The notes: generated by a model not told the origin, from the letters alone. 64,000 bases of DNA from Beverwykella pulmonaria (GCA_001599595.1 BCHH01000001.1:4059068-4123067); one strand, 5' to 3'; counted from the first letter of the stretch, positions 35,515 through 45,297 are shown. Numbers and translations are program-made.

Positions 35515-36371
35515 GCCCTGCCTGGTTGTCTCCGATTCAGGCTCCGTTTCCGTTACAGTACTGAAACGGAGCGTAATCGGAGCCGTGTTTGGTATATTGT
35601 GTCCGTTCCGTTTGGTAATCGGGGTCCGATTCGTATTCAAGCGCCACGTAATCTTAACCCTTGTCTAGCTCTGCCACGGACCTTATGCGACCTCCTGCGT
35701 CTCTGATAGCAAAAAACACCTCTGGAGGTGTTTTTCGCTATCGGAGACGTCACGTGTCTTGATTTGCAATGGATCCTCAAAAGGCTGCTGCGGGCTGTGC
35801 CGCCGTAGGTGCTCTCGCCAGCGTCCACGCTTTGTTGAACCAGTACTACGATACTAAATCTCGCTCAATTGGTGTAAATAAGCGGGAGAACGATCGCGAG
35901 AGGGAGCCGGCGTGGCTTGCAGACTGTATGAGCGACCCTATACAGCTTTTTGAGGAGACCTCTAGAAACTGGCCATAATCGAACTAAACACGCCTCCGAT
36001 ACAGTACCCTCCCATGCGGGTGCACTAATTCCCCGCACACCAAAAACTCACCTTTTTGAACACTCTATAACTTACCATCGATACTACTAGACAGTCTAAT
36101 TAGTATATAGATTTGTAGAGAAAAAGATGTTGTAGTTTATTTTACTTTCTCATTCATATAATAAACTACTGTCTGTTTAGATACCTTATTTTCTAAAAGG
36201 AGAATGTGCAATGTTTGAAATATTCTTGGCGTATTTGAGTAATTTAGTGTGCGGCGAATAAGTGCACCCGCGTGCCTCCGTTTACAAGAGCGGTATCGTA
36301 TGGCCCCTGCTGAACTAAGTAGGGGCGTAAGCGAAACGGAAACGGAAACGGAGCGGACAACCAGGCAGGGC
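35515..36371. mobile_element. 857-bp TIR (MITE-like) DNA element
   Basis: Both ends carry the perfect 16-bp inverted repeat GCCCTGCCTGGTTGTC (35515-35530, and its complement at 36356-36371). Just inside each lies CTCCGTTTCCGTT-type sequence, repeated as AACGGA units on the right. The interior holds a 52-bp palindrome (35698-35749) and one small frame (35769-35978, 69 codons, MDPQKAAAGCAAVGALASVH..) with no recognisable transposase motif. The size and lack of transposase suggest a non-autonomous element. No target-site duplication is evident (flanks GTA and CTG). Insertion into thioesterase coding sequence fixes the boundaries independently. PIF/Harbinger-like membership is a guess. Confidence 0.82.
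35698..35749. repeat. 52-bp near-perfect palindrome inside the TIR element
   Basis: Two 25-bp arms around a 2-base centre (TG), with two mismatches. The central part reads AACACCTC-TG-GAGGTGTT. It would form a long hairpin or cruciform. It sits about 20 bp upstream of the element's small frame, so it could act in its expression or mark a nested terminal repeat. Confidence 0.9.
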
Positions 36372-36511
36372 CTGAGTCGATGGACGGATTTTAGTGCATC
36401 GCCGCCTAGAATTCACGATGTGGATGGGTCACATTACACAATGATCAATGAATATCACGTCATTAGTTTTCAAAAGAGACTGAGGAAAGCCATGGATGCA
36501 CGAGGAATCTA

Positions 36512-37409
36512 GGAGTTACTTTGTGTTGAAGGGCAGCCGGCTAGCCGGGACTATGACACGTGACATCCACGTGACAGGCACATGATAGGCACGTGACCGA
36601 GATGGCCGGACAGATGTCCGAGTATATAGTACCAGCCTGGTTCTAGGTTGGCACCTCAAGCAATATTATGATGTCCCCTCCCACTCAGAGCTCTCACAGT
36701 TTAACACTTTGTTCCCAACTGTGGCGTTATTTTAGGGAAATTGAAGGTGGGTTGGAAGATTACATTTTCTTTCAGGTATCATATTCAAAATTTACCTTTC
36801 CTGTGTAATCGAAGAAATATTAATCCACGTAATCGGTATGCCGGGTTCCGAAACTTTGTTTTTGGCCCTGTTACACGACTTACACCATACTCCGAGGTTC
36901 GTTTATCCGGCAGTTCGCTGCGCAGGGGTCAGAGGTGATGCCATGTTCCCGATTCTGGGGTTGTGTGTGTGATTGCCGGGGTTTGAACGGACAAGGCAAA
37001 CAAGGTGTCGAGATAATTGATGCGGGTGAGAAAGACAAATGGCGGGGTCTGTGACATATAGCAAAACTTGCACTGTAAGACGGATGAGGCCTCCACTGAA
37101 CTGATGAAGTGAGTATAATAGCGATAATTTCTAGTTTAGTCATAGAAAGAGTATTGAGAGAGCTACCTAAGTTGTAGTTTAATATAAAAAGTTCCTTTAA
37201 AGAAACTGTGCCGCCCTGCAATCCTTCTCCATCCTCCCTCCATAACCAACAAACGCATATGTTCATCCGCTACCCCATATCAAGAGTACGCACACTCAAC
37301 GCCTCTGCCCACATCATTAGCTCTCTCAACTTACACGCTCCAGCTTCTCAAAATCCACACTCTATCCTTACCACTCTGATTCTACGTCACATCACCAGCT
37401 CCGCGCATT
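36512..37409. other. intergenic region with promoter-like cluster and ORF stub
   Basis: A gap between the thioesterase relic and the DUF924 gene. The first 120 bases contain the regulatory-looking cluster listed separately. ATG 36668 opens a 45-codon frame (MMSPPTQSSHSLTLCSQLWR.., then YFREIEGGLEDYIFFQ) that meets a GTATCA donor-like site near 36776 and stops soon after. It may be the first exon of a lost gene. The rest shows no feature. Confidence 0.4.
36557..36630 (+). promoter_or_regulatory. orphan promoter-like cluster: three CACGTGAC, CGG-N8-CCG, TATA
   Basis: CACGTGAC occurs at 36557-36564, 36568-36575 and 36590-36597 in the same orientation; CACGTG is the core bound by bHLH factors. 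CGG-N8-CCG at 36607-36620 is a symmetric site of the type bound by Zn2Cys6 dimers. A TATATA motif follows at 36623-36628. Spacing and order look like a regulated promoter reading rightward, but the frame below is a 45-codon stub. LTR origin is an alternative, since LTRs here also carry CACGTG. Confidence 0.4.
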
Positions 37410-37985
37410 ATGAACCAAGACATCAAACGCGTAATCTCCTTCTGGTTCGAGCGACCCCCCATAGAGTGGATCGTCGCCCCAGCTGGACTTGACGACCAAC
37501 TAAAAACTGACTTTGGCGACCTTGTGCTTAAGGCGCGAGCAAACAAGCTGGACGACTGGACCTCCTCCCCCGAAGGCAGTATTGCCCTTGTCGTGCTACT
37601 AGACCAATTCTCGCGCAACATGTTCCGCGGCTCGCCTGACGCCTTTACTGCTGATGCGAAGGCTTGGGATACCACTACCAAGGCCATAGCCCGCGACTTC
37701 GACAAGAAAGTCACCGTCATCCAGGCCTCGGCTTTCTATCTACCTCTTATGCACCAAGAAAGCATCATCTCGCTTATTGCGGCCAGGTGTCTGTTCAAGG
37801 CGTTGAAGGCTAGGTGTGTCGAGGAAGAGGAACATAAGTGGGTGGATATAGGCATTGCGGCGGCGGGAAGGCATTTAAGCCAGTTGGAGCGCTTTGGAAG
37901 GTATCCTACAAGGAATGCGCTGTTGGGTCGGGAGAATACAGCTGAGGAGGAACAGTTCCTGAAGGAGCATGTAGCTAGTTTGTAG
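37410..37985 (+). CDS. DUF924 family protein
   Basis: A single exon of 191 aa from ATG 37410 (MNQDIKRVISFWFERPP). It matches the DUF924 family (bacterial and fungal helical proteins, TPR-like fold, function unknown) through LVVLLDQFSRNMFRGSPDAF, FYLPLMHQES and the end motif RFGRYPTRNALLGRENTAEE. Length is typical and there are no breaks. It stands alone in the accessory island, and its role in any pathway is unknown. Confidence 0.85.
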   Translation: MNQDIKRVISFWFERPPIEWIVAPAGLDDQLKTDFGDLVLKARANKLDDWTSSPEGSIALVVLLDQFSRNMFRGSPDAFTADAKAWDTTTKAIARDFDKKVTVIQASAFYLPLMHQESIISLIAARCLFKALKARCVEEEEHKWVDIGIAAAGRHLSQLERFGRYPTRNALLGRENTAEEEQFLKEHVASL

Positions 37986-38113
37986 ACTTGGCCTGTGGCT
38001 ACAACAGATTTAGGATTGCTCGGCTAGGAGTGACAAGCTTTCTCGTCAGCGTGTGAATAGAAGAAGCAATTGGGTGTTTGCCTCTAGTACATGAGATAAG
38101 AATTATTAAATAA

Positions 38114-39725
38114 CTAGGCTCTATCTGTCCTTTTGAAATTTGCTGTTCCTTCGCCCTCCCACACAAATTCTAGAATCCCCAAAGCGGACCCTTCAGGCTT
38201 AATAACGCTCTTCAGCACAAACCCTGGATCTGCTCGTTTAAACACTGTCATCCAATCCGCCAACGTTCTCTCTCGCGCATTGAATATATACGCCATCTCT
38301 AGATCAAGTGCCCTATAATTATGTGTTAGAAAATACATTTGAAAAACGGTGGGCACTATAGGTCGTACCTGCAATCTCTTTCCTTGCACAAAGGTACGCT
38401 CTTCCACTCTGGCATCAACGCCTCCTGTACAATTACCCTCGCACCTTTCTTCAGTGCAGGAACCTACGCCTGCAATATACGCACGCAAAGGTCGTCAGAC
38501 CAGTTATGCAGAACCCACTGTAGCACAAACACGTCTGCGCACACAGGCTGTGCATTAAATATATCGTGTGCCATAAAGCTTACTCTACCCTCAAAAGCAG
38601 ATCTAGATTCCTGGACTACGGCCGCTGTGTCCTGCACTACAATGCTTAGGTTCTGGAATTTCTTAGCCAGCGCGAGCGCAAAGTGGCCTTTTGCGCCACC
38701 AACATCAACAACTTGTGCGGAGCCTAAAGAACCCCAATTGTAGTAGTTCATGCCGTAGAAGAGTGCATATTCAGGTTTTGATGCCATGACTTTCATGGCA
38801 TTTGCGAAGCGTATAGCGCGTGAGGGGTGGTTGGCTATAACTTCGTAGACTGATGAGGCCGTGTTGTTTGCGAGTGAGAAACCCTATGTGGCACTAACGC
38901 ATCAGTTGAGCTTCTTCTCGCCATGCTATTGTAAGTAAGGGAATAGAGACAGCTCACCGTCTGATTCGGCTCCTGCGAGCCTGGCCACTTCGCCAACGCT
39001 TCAGCAAACTACCACAGCACCTTGTTATTAGCCAACCATTACAGCTTTGTGAGATACTATACCACCCTATCTAACAAACATTCGAGTTTTATTAAACTAG
39101 TACACATACCTTTGCAGCCGCAGGCCCAAACTCCTCTGTCCCAGCAGCACCCAGTCCCTTATATCCTCTCTCACTAGCAACAGCGACGCAGCCGTATGCG
39201 CCACCACGCCGCGTTCTGGCTCCTTGAATATCCGTAGTGTCGCCGCATGCCGTATCAACCGACTAACCATCTGCTTGGTGAGTGGCGTCTGCGCTGCTAT
39301 ATCCACGAATGAGACTTGTCCGCCGGCTGGCACAAGACTCGCAATGTCAAAACGTGCGAGAGCTTGGAGGCAGGCTGCTTGGTCGCTCTGTTTTCCCTGA
39401 ATTGTTAGCTTAGCGATACTTATGGGTGGGTATTTTGCAAATTGCACAGCAGCTAAATTGAAATGGCATCATAATATCGCACCTTGCCGCTTCGATGGAG
39501 AATGTTCATAGGCGATGTGAGCAGATCGTGCAGCTCGGCCGTCGCGTCCAGGACGGCGTTCTGGGTGGAGCTTAGGTTGGCTGGGAGGAGCGGCGCATTT
39601 TCGTCGAAGGAAGGCGTTGGCGCGCTCTGCGCGGAGAGGGTTTGTTCAATCTTTGCTACAGCGAGGCTGATTGTGGTGGCGAGCTGTGCGATTCGCGGGA
39701 GAGGATTGTTTATTGTATCTTCCAT
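38114..39725 (-). pseudogene. O-methyltransferase (fungal SAM-dependent) with frameshift and stop
   Basis: It resembles fungal secondary-metabolite O-methyltransferases. Exon 1 starts at ATG 39725 (MEDTINNPLPRIAQLATTIS). Intron 39397-39482 leads to a winged-helix dimerisation region (FVDIAAQTPLTKQMVSRLIR, GVVAHTAASLLLVREDIRDW). Later exons carry LAKWPGSQEPNQT, the SAM-binding VVDVGGAKGHFALALA, VLQWVLHNWSDD and C-terminal LDLEMAYIFNARERT to TGA at 38114. Two defects: near 39140 the expected TEEFGPAAAK lies one frame off, implying a 1-bp deletion; and TAG at 38464-38466 lies in frame between ILQA and VPALKKG. The catalytic His is in the VLHNW region. It diverges from the second O-methyltransferase across a repeat insertion. 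Confidence 0.85.
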
Positions 39726-39896
39726 AATGCCTAGGAACCTAGGTACCCAGATTGCTTGTTGTTCAACCTTAAGAAAGAGGAAGGTTGGAGGGTCGATAAC
39801 GTTTGGGCGGGGAATAAGGGGAGTAGCTATGCTCCGGGATTTAGTTATATACGTAGATTATATATATAGAGAATGGAATAGGATCGTTAGCAAATC

Positions 39897-40392
39897 AATA
39901 TCTGTTTTGTTCTATACTTGGTTAGGCGGCCAAGTTTTTCTCAACAGAGTTCCTAAGTCGATCTCAGGATGCCTTAGAGCCTCAACCATTGACTATCAGC
40001 AACCTCATCAAGCAATCAGTTCAACTCCAGATTGTACAATTCTGCGATCCCGCCAACCATCCCATAGCTCTCTGTTTTTCGTTGTTTGTAGATAGTTATT
40101 ACTCTTGCGCTTGGCCAAACAGCTGGCTCACGGCAGCTCAAGAACCTGGTCAAGATAGTCGAGTCCCCTTGATGAGGTTTGACGCTCACGGCAGCTTAAG
40201 AACCTCATCAAGACAGCTGAATTCCCCTTGATGATGTTTGACGCTCACGGCAGATTAAGAACCTCATCAAGATAGCAGACACGTGAACCCACTTCGAGCT
40301 TACGCCCCCAAATATAGCCTTGTTTTTTCCAAAAACTAAGTACCACACCTTACTCGGGCCGATGAGATTGTATAGAATAGACGAAAGAGGCC
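39897..40392 (+). repeat. dispersed repeat, copy A
   Basis: It is clearly related (roughly four fifths identical by eye) to the complement of 61825-62255. Shared landmarks include TGTTCTATACT near the start, CAACCTCATCAAGCAATCA, and near the end CCAAATATAGCCTTGTTTTT and GCCGATGAGATTGTATAGA. Copy A is longer because it holds a 58-59-bp tandem array absent from copy B. It sits in what should be the shared promoter of the two divergent O-methyltransferase genes. It is probably an LTR or a non-autonomous element fragment; termini are not defined. Confidence 0.8.
40126..40275 (+). repeat. 58-59-bp tandem repeat inside copy A
   Basis: Units start at 40126, 40184 and 40243 with GCTCACGGCAG; the third is partial. 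Each unit contains AACCTCATCAAG and a following TTGATGAGGTTTGAC-type segment, so adjacent halves are also inverted repeats (GATGAGGTT/AACCTCATC). Copy B has a single unit. Confidence 0.85.
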
Positions 40393-40689
40393 TATTCGTA
40401 TGAGAAGCAATAAAGTAATATACTACCCACATCCTGTATGCTTCAATTTCTATAAAGCTATTCATTTAGTATTGTTGGGGTTCGAATGCTTTTCTGACAA
40501 AAGCATTTTGAAAAATGATTGCTCATTTTCCTGACGTTGTCATATGCAGTGTAGATTAAAATACGCGGGAGTTAAGACGTGTCCTGCAAAACACTGTCAC
40601 ACCTGATATCGGACAGTACGTGACCTTGACCTACATATACTGAAGCATACCAACTCTGAAGCACTGCACCATTAAGTCTTTCTGTCCAA

Positions 40690-42078
40690 ATGGAGCCACT
40701 CCTCGACCCAATCAAGCAATTGGCCGCAACAGCAGATGAGGCAACGCGCTCGCAGCTCATCGCCTCCTTGAACCAGCTCACCCTCTCGTTGGGGACGCCG
40801 AATGATACGCTCCACAGATACGGGAACATGGTCAGTCTACACGGACGTTCCTCGCTCTCGTCGCATAAACTAACGCGATTGCGAAGTCGCTGCAGATAGC
40901 GGCCATTTGAATCGGCTTGGACCTGGGGCTGTTCAAGCTTTTGGCGCAAGCTAAAGGCCCCGTGGCGCTTGAAGAAGTAGCTCAGAAGACAGGTGCAGAG
41001 CCCGAGTTGCTTCGTAGGATACTTGTGGTCGCATGGTGCGACGTTGTTGCTGAAATCCACACAGATCGCGTCCTGAGATATATGGCAGCTATTGATGCTG
41101 TCGACGAGCCGTCGGTCAAATGCTACGCTGCCAACAAGCCGTCGGTCAAATGCTACGCTGCCAACAATGTCACCAAAAACCTTACGGAGGCGGTGGTAGA
41201 GGCGGGCCTGGGCCATTTGTATGTATTCTCGTCCAGAGACGCGTCCAAGAGCATGCAGCCAACAGACAGGTAGCTTCTACACAGTGGGACCCCAGTACGA
41301 GGCTCTGCCGGCCTTCTTGTCAAGGACAAAATATGTGAGTCCCATTGACGGGCTGCACACAGCCTTTCAGGATGCCTGGAAGACGCGGCTGCATGCGTTC
41401 CAATGGTTTGCCAACAACGCCAACCACCTCGCACACTTCAACAACTACATGGCGCTCCGCCGGCAGCCAGAGCGCTCATGGCTGTCAGTGTATCCCGTCG
41501 CACGGCAGGTTGAGGGCTGGGCGCCAAGCAACAACGGCAGCGTACTCCTCGTCGACGTCGGCGGCGGCATTGGCCACGAGTGCAGGCGTTTCAAGGAGAT
41601 GAATCCCGGGTCATATTGCAAGACCTCCCGCATTCGATCGAGGAAGCGCTCTGCATGCCGGGCGTAGAGAACATGGAGCATGACTTCTTCAAGCCGCAGC
41701 CTATCAACGTAAGTAGGGTTCGCCGCCTGCGCATAGGGGTATGCTAATCCTAGTGGCCGCACTGCAGATGCCAAATTCTACTTCCTCCGCGGCATCCTGC
41801 ACGACCATCCCCCGCGCCAGGTGTGTGCCATCCTGGAGCACATCAAGGCAGCCATGGGACCAAGCTCGGTGCTGCTGATCGACGAGATGACCTTGCCTGA
41901 GGCAGGGGTGACTGCCGATGCAGCGTCTATTGACATGACTATGCTGACGGCGTTGGCGGGCATGGAGCGGACTGAGGCGCAATGGCGCGAGCTTCTGGTG
42001 GAGGTGGGGCTGGTGTTGGTGGAGACGTTTGTGTATGCGCCGCTGTCCTACGAGGGTGTTTTGCATGTCACGCTATGA
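40690..42078 (+). pseudogene. second O-methyltransferase, multiply disrupted
   Basis: Related to the minus-strand O-methyltransferase. It opens at ATG 40690 (MEPLLDPIKQLAATADEATR), then an intron from GTCAGT 40830 to GCGAAG about 40885. Next is LQIAAI-stop-IGLDLGLFKLLAQ with TGA 40908-40910, one C-to-T change from Arg CGA. Further on: LRRILVVAWCDVVAEIHTDR, a 30-bp in-frame tandem duplication (41109-41166) encoding PSVKCYAAN twice, YTVGPQYEALPAFLSRTKY, and the SAM motif LLVDVGGGIGHE. A 1-bp-type frameshift near 41608 follows, then RVILQDLPHSIEEAL in another frame, and the C-terminal FLRGILHDHPPRQ..SVLLIDEM..ALAGMERTEAQWRELL. Exon joins near 41220 and 41710 also fail to keep frame cleanly. Not expected to be functional. 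Confidence 0.83.
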
Positions 42079-42264
42079 CCTGAAGCGGCTAGCCTGGCAC
42101 CAACAGTGAATGATGCACAGCACGTGAACGTTACGCGATATATAAATTTTACACAAGGCTACTACTTTTTCTTCACAGCTGTCCCACGACAATCCACAGC
42201 CTCCTTCCTGTGCAGGCTTCTACCCGCAACCCTCAGCGCTTCCCGCACCGTGGACTGCCCCAAC

Positions 42265-43853
42265 ATGGCGTCTCTCATCAGCTGGCCTATGTGTGCCGGC
42301 GTCGTCACGGCCTACTACACTGCGCTGGTGTTCTATCGTCTCTTTCTCCACCCTCTGGCCCGCTTCCCAGGCCCCAAACTGGCCGCCATCTCGCGCTGGT
42401 ACGAGGCCTACTACGACGTTGTTTGCGGCGGACAGTACACAGCACAGATTGCACAACTGCACCGCATCTACGGTCCTATCATCCGCATCAGTCCGCACGA
42501 GCTGCACGTTATCGACCCAGCATTCTTTGAGACGCTGTATTGCAACAACGGGCGCTGGCACAAGTACGCCTGGACGTACGACGCATTCGGCGCCCAAAGC
42601 TCCACTATTTTCGGCTCTGATCATGATGCCCACAAGGCCCGTCGCCGTGCCATTGCGCCCTTCTTCTCCAAGCAGCATGTGGTAGCGCGGCAGGAGATAC
42701 TGCGCCGCAACATGGACAAGCTGTGCCGCCGTATCTCCAACCTTGCTGGAACCGCCTTCAACTTGGGCGCCGCCATTAGCGCATTCACGCGCGACAGTGC
42801 CAATGAGTTCATTGTGGGCAAGGAATACAACGAGCTTGATCTGGACGACTTTGGCATTGGGCTGTCCATTGCGTCGTCGGGCGCGGGCGCTTTCTGGCGC
42901 ATGACCAAGCATGTACCCTGGTTCGGGCCCGCGTTGAGAGCCATACCCATTGAGTGGGCGATGAAGGCAGCCGACGAAGGCACACAGTCCTTCCTTAGGT
43001 ACCTACAGCAGTCTGAACAAGACACGCGGGACGCGCTGGCAGCAGCGGCATCACCCTCTTCCAACCCCTGGGTCCAGGACACCATAGTTCACGCTATTAT
43101 GCACTCAGATCTCCCCGCCGCAGAAAAGAGTTTTGTCCGTGTCTTTGATGAAGTGGCGACTGTAACAGGTGCAGGCTTTGAGACTACGGCCAACGCAATG
43201 AGACTGATCCTCTTCCACGTCTACACTAACGCCAGCATTCTCCAGCGCCTTAAAGACGAAATCACCGCTGTCCAGCCCCCGTTTTCTGAACCCATTGCAC
43301 TCAAAACCCTTGAGCAGCTACCCTATCTCACAGCTGTCCTTATGGAAGGCATGCGTCTGAGCCCCGCAGTCTCCTCCCGTGCAGCCCGCATCACCAACAA
43401 AGACCTCATCTACGGTGCCTGGCGCATCCCCGCCGGCACGCCAGTTGGTATGACAACTCTTCTGATGCACACGGATGAGAATCTCTACCCAGAACCCATG
43501 CGCTTCCATCCCGATCGATGGATGCAGTCGGCTACCCGCGTAGCAACTCCCGCCTCAACATACGCGCCCTTCTCGCGCGGAACAAGGATATGTTTGGGCA
43601 TACAGTAAGTTCAACTTTTTCGCCTTCCAGTCTCACGTATCTGTCATAGCACTGAGTATGCTGACCCATGATATCACGTTGTAGTCTAGCCTGGGCAGAA
43701 ATGTATCTGCTCCTCGCCACCGTCGTGCAGCGCTTCTCGTTCAAGATCGAGGGTGCCACAGCGAGCGACTTCGAGCTTGAATGTGATAATTTTGGTATCG
43801 GCACAAAAGCTGGATGTAATTTGATGGCCATTGCCACACTGGTTGAAAACTAA
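42265..43853 (+). CDS. cytochrome P450 monooxygenase
   Basis: A haem-thiolate monooxygenase, ER-anchored and probably of secondary metabolism; substrate unknown. ATG 42265 opens MASLISWPMCAGVVTAYYTA, a membrane anchor, then the Pro-rich hinge HPLARFPGPKLAA. Upstream frame from 42106 exists but lies outside the anchor, so 42265 is preferred. One intron, 43605-43684 (GTAAGT..GTAG); product 502 aa. I-helix oxygen-binding TGAGFETTANAM, K-helix EGMRLSPA (ExxR), and haem loop FSRGTRICLGI with the Cys ligand, completed across the intron by HLAWAEMYLLLA. All motifs are intact with no stops. The length and early WHKYAWTYDAFGAQSS motif resemble the fungal trichodiene-oxygenase-like P450 group. It lies 187 bp after the dead O-methyltransferase. 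Confidence 0.93.
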
Positions 43854-44528
43854 GTAGGAAGTCATACCAAGCTTCGAGTAGCTTGTACCGCTGCAGTCCA
43901 CAGTCAGTATGCGATCGCACAGTGGGTGCCCGCAGGTAGGGATATTCGGACGGCCATAGGCTCGGCCAAGTTGTTGAGGTTATGCCAGTCTCCAGCAATA
44001 TTTCAGTCAAGCAAACAGCTAGGATAGTCATACGTAATACATGATTGAATTTTCACAACATGAGGAGTATGTCCGTGTGCTTGGTGTTCATCCACATACC
44101 TAGGCAGACAGATTATTGTCTGCTGTGCAACATATCAAGGCGTTTTGCTTGTTTGCCTGCCCGAATAAATCTAGGCAACGTACATGCATAAAGTAGGCTG
44201 CAGACTGCATCTGCACGTAGGAGACCTAATCTAAATTACGCCCAGGTGTTTTCAGCGCTACTCACAGCTCAGGGGTGAGGGAAATGCAAGTACCCTGCCC
44301 GTAGTTGGAAGCAACTGTACAACAATGTGCCGAACACGCACCCATGTTGCGTCCTGCGGTTTCGGTATCGTGACGCCTCCTGGCTAATCATTTATCTTCC
44401 GCGGCTGCCTTACCCTTCTAAGAGTGTCAACTTTTCCTTTTCTCGTTTATTACAAGCCAAGACGCAGGTTTTATACCTTTAGAACCTACAAGAGCGTTGT
44501 TGAGAGACCTTTTTTTTTTCCTGTAGCT
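43854..44528. other. intergenic, no gene seen
   Basis: About 675 bp between the P450 stop and the Pth11-like gene. It includes a short inverted repeat (AGACAGATTATTGTCTG, 44106-44122) and the presumed promoter of the downstream gene. No coding content was recognised. Confidence 0.4.
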
Positions 44529-45068
44529 ATGGCGCATACTTTAGCACCCATTGACCCCAACGATTTAGGCCGTGGGCCTACTATTGTGAGTGTGTCGTGG
44601 ACGTTTGCCAGTCTAGCCATTATTGCTGTAGCGCTTCGTCTCCATGTTTGCAGGAAATTGACGAGTGGACATGGGTTGGATGACTGGCTCATGGGGATTG
44701 CGCTTGTAAGTTCAAACCTCCTATAACCATCAATGCGGCGCTCATCAACCAATAATAAACAGATATTCAATATCGTCTCTCAAGCGTTTGTCACAAAAGC
44801 CTATCACCACGGCCTCGGAAAGCACGACGCCAATCTCACCCCCCCGCAAATGATCGCAGTGCTGAAGTGGATGTGGCTCGCCAGCACGCCCGGTCTATTG
44901 GTATCCATCACAGCGCGTCTCTCCATCGCCGTGCTCCTCGTGCGCCTTTTTGGCGTCGCTCACCCGTGGCTTAAGTGGTTCCTCGTCACTATCACGACCA
45001 TATGCACCATCCTGACCATACCACTCGGCCATGAACTACCAAAAAGGTGCAGTGAACCTGATAGGTGA
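44529..45068 (+). pseudogene. Pth11-like / rhodopsin-domain membrane protein, 3'-truncated
   Basis: It starts at ATG 44529 (MAHTLAPIDPNDLGRGPTIV). One intron, 44706-44762 (GTAAGT..ACAG); the product is 160 aa. The first ~100 residues match the fungal rhodopsin-like integral membrane family (PF20684 type, related to Pth11 receptors): SVSWTFASLAIIAVALRLHV, SGHGLDDWLMG, YHHGLGKHDANLTP and TARLSIAVLLVRLFG, i.e. the first three or four of seven transmembrane segments. After TICTILTIPLG the expected continuation is replaced by HELPKRCSEPDR and a stop, and the DNA changes to repetitive sequence. The gene therefore lost its 3' half, probably by rearrangement or element insertion. Confidence 0.8.
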
Positions 45069-45297
45069 ACTGTGCATAGAATAGCATATATACGCATGAC
45101 AGTTCGCCGAGGAAACCAGGTATGTGTGATGACGAGCGCGGTCTTCACTATCGTGGATTCGGGGAGGCAATGAAAGGATAACTAGGCTTTATTTCAGCTA
45201 CACTAAGATAGAGAGAGAAGAGGTACTTAGGGAGAACGATCCTACATACAGTGGGGTACGGTCCGGGCGTAGAATGACCGAGCATGTGCTGAGAGTG

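Larger units (their letters stand above)
35396..36511 (+). pseudogene. thioesterase-like domain relic, split by a TIR element
   Basis: Left part 35396-35514 reads LEKWASLAFGLQSMARQYEP, then GCVPSIDVFCAEPLAAV. Right part 36372-36511 reads LSRWTDFSASPPRIHDVDG, then SHYTMINEYHVISFQKRLRK, ending at TAG 36509-36511. The right part has the VDG..HYTM signature seen at the C-termini of fungal NRPS-like (A-T-TE) and related thioesterases; the catalytic His would be the one in HYTM. The family call is from memory of motifs. The two parts are separated by an 857-bp element, and excising it exactly at its inverted-repeat ends joins them in the same frame. The fragment abuts the PKS relic directly and may come from a different gene; no ACP lies between them. 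Confidence 0.7.

Noticed and set aside
40465..40505. GGGGTTCGAATGC like a tRNA B box
   Set aside because: No matching A box or cloverleaf could be built at the right distance.
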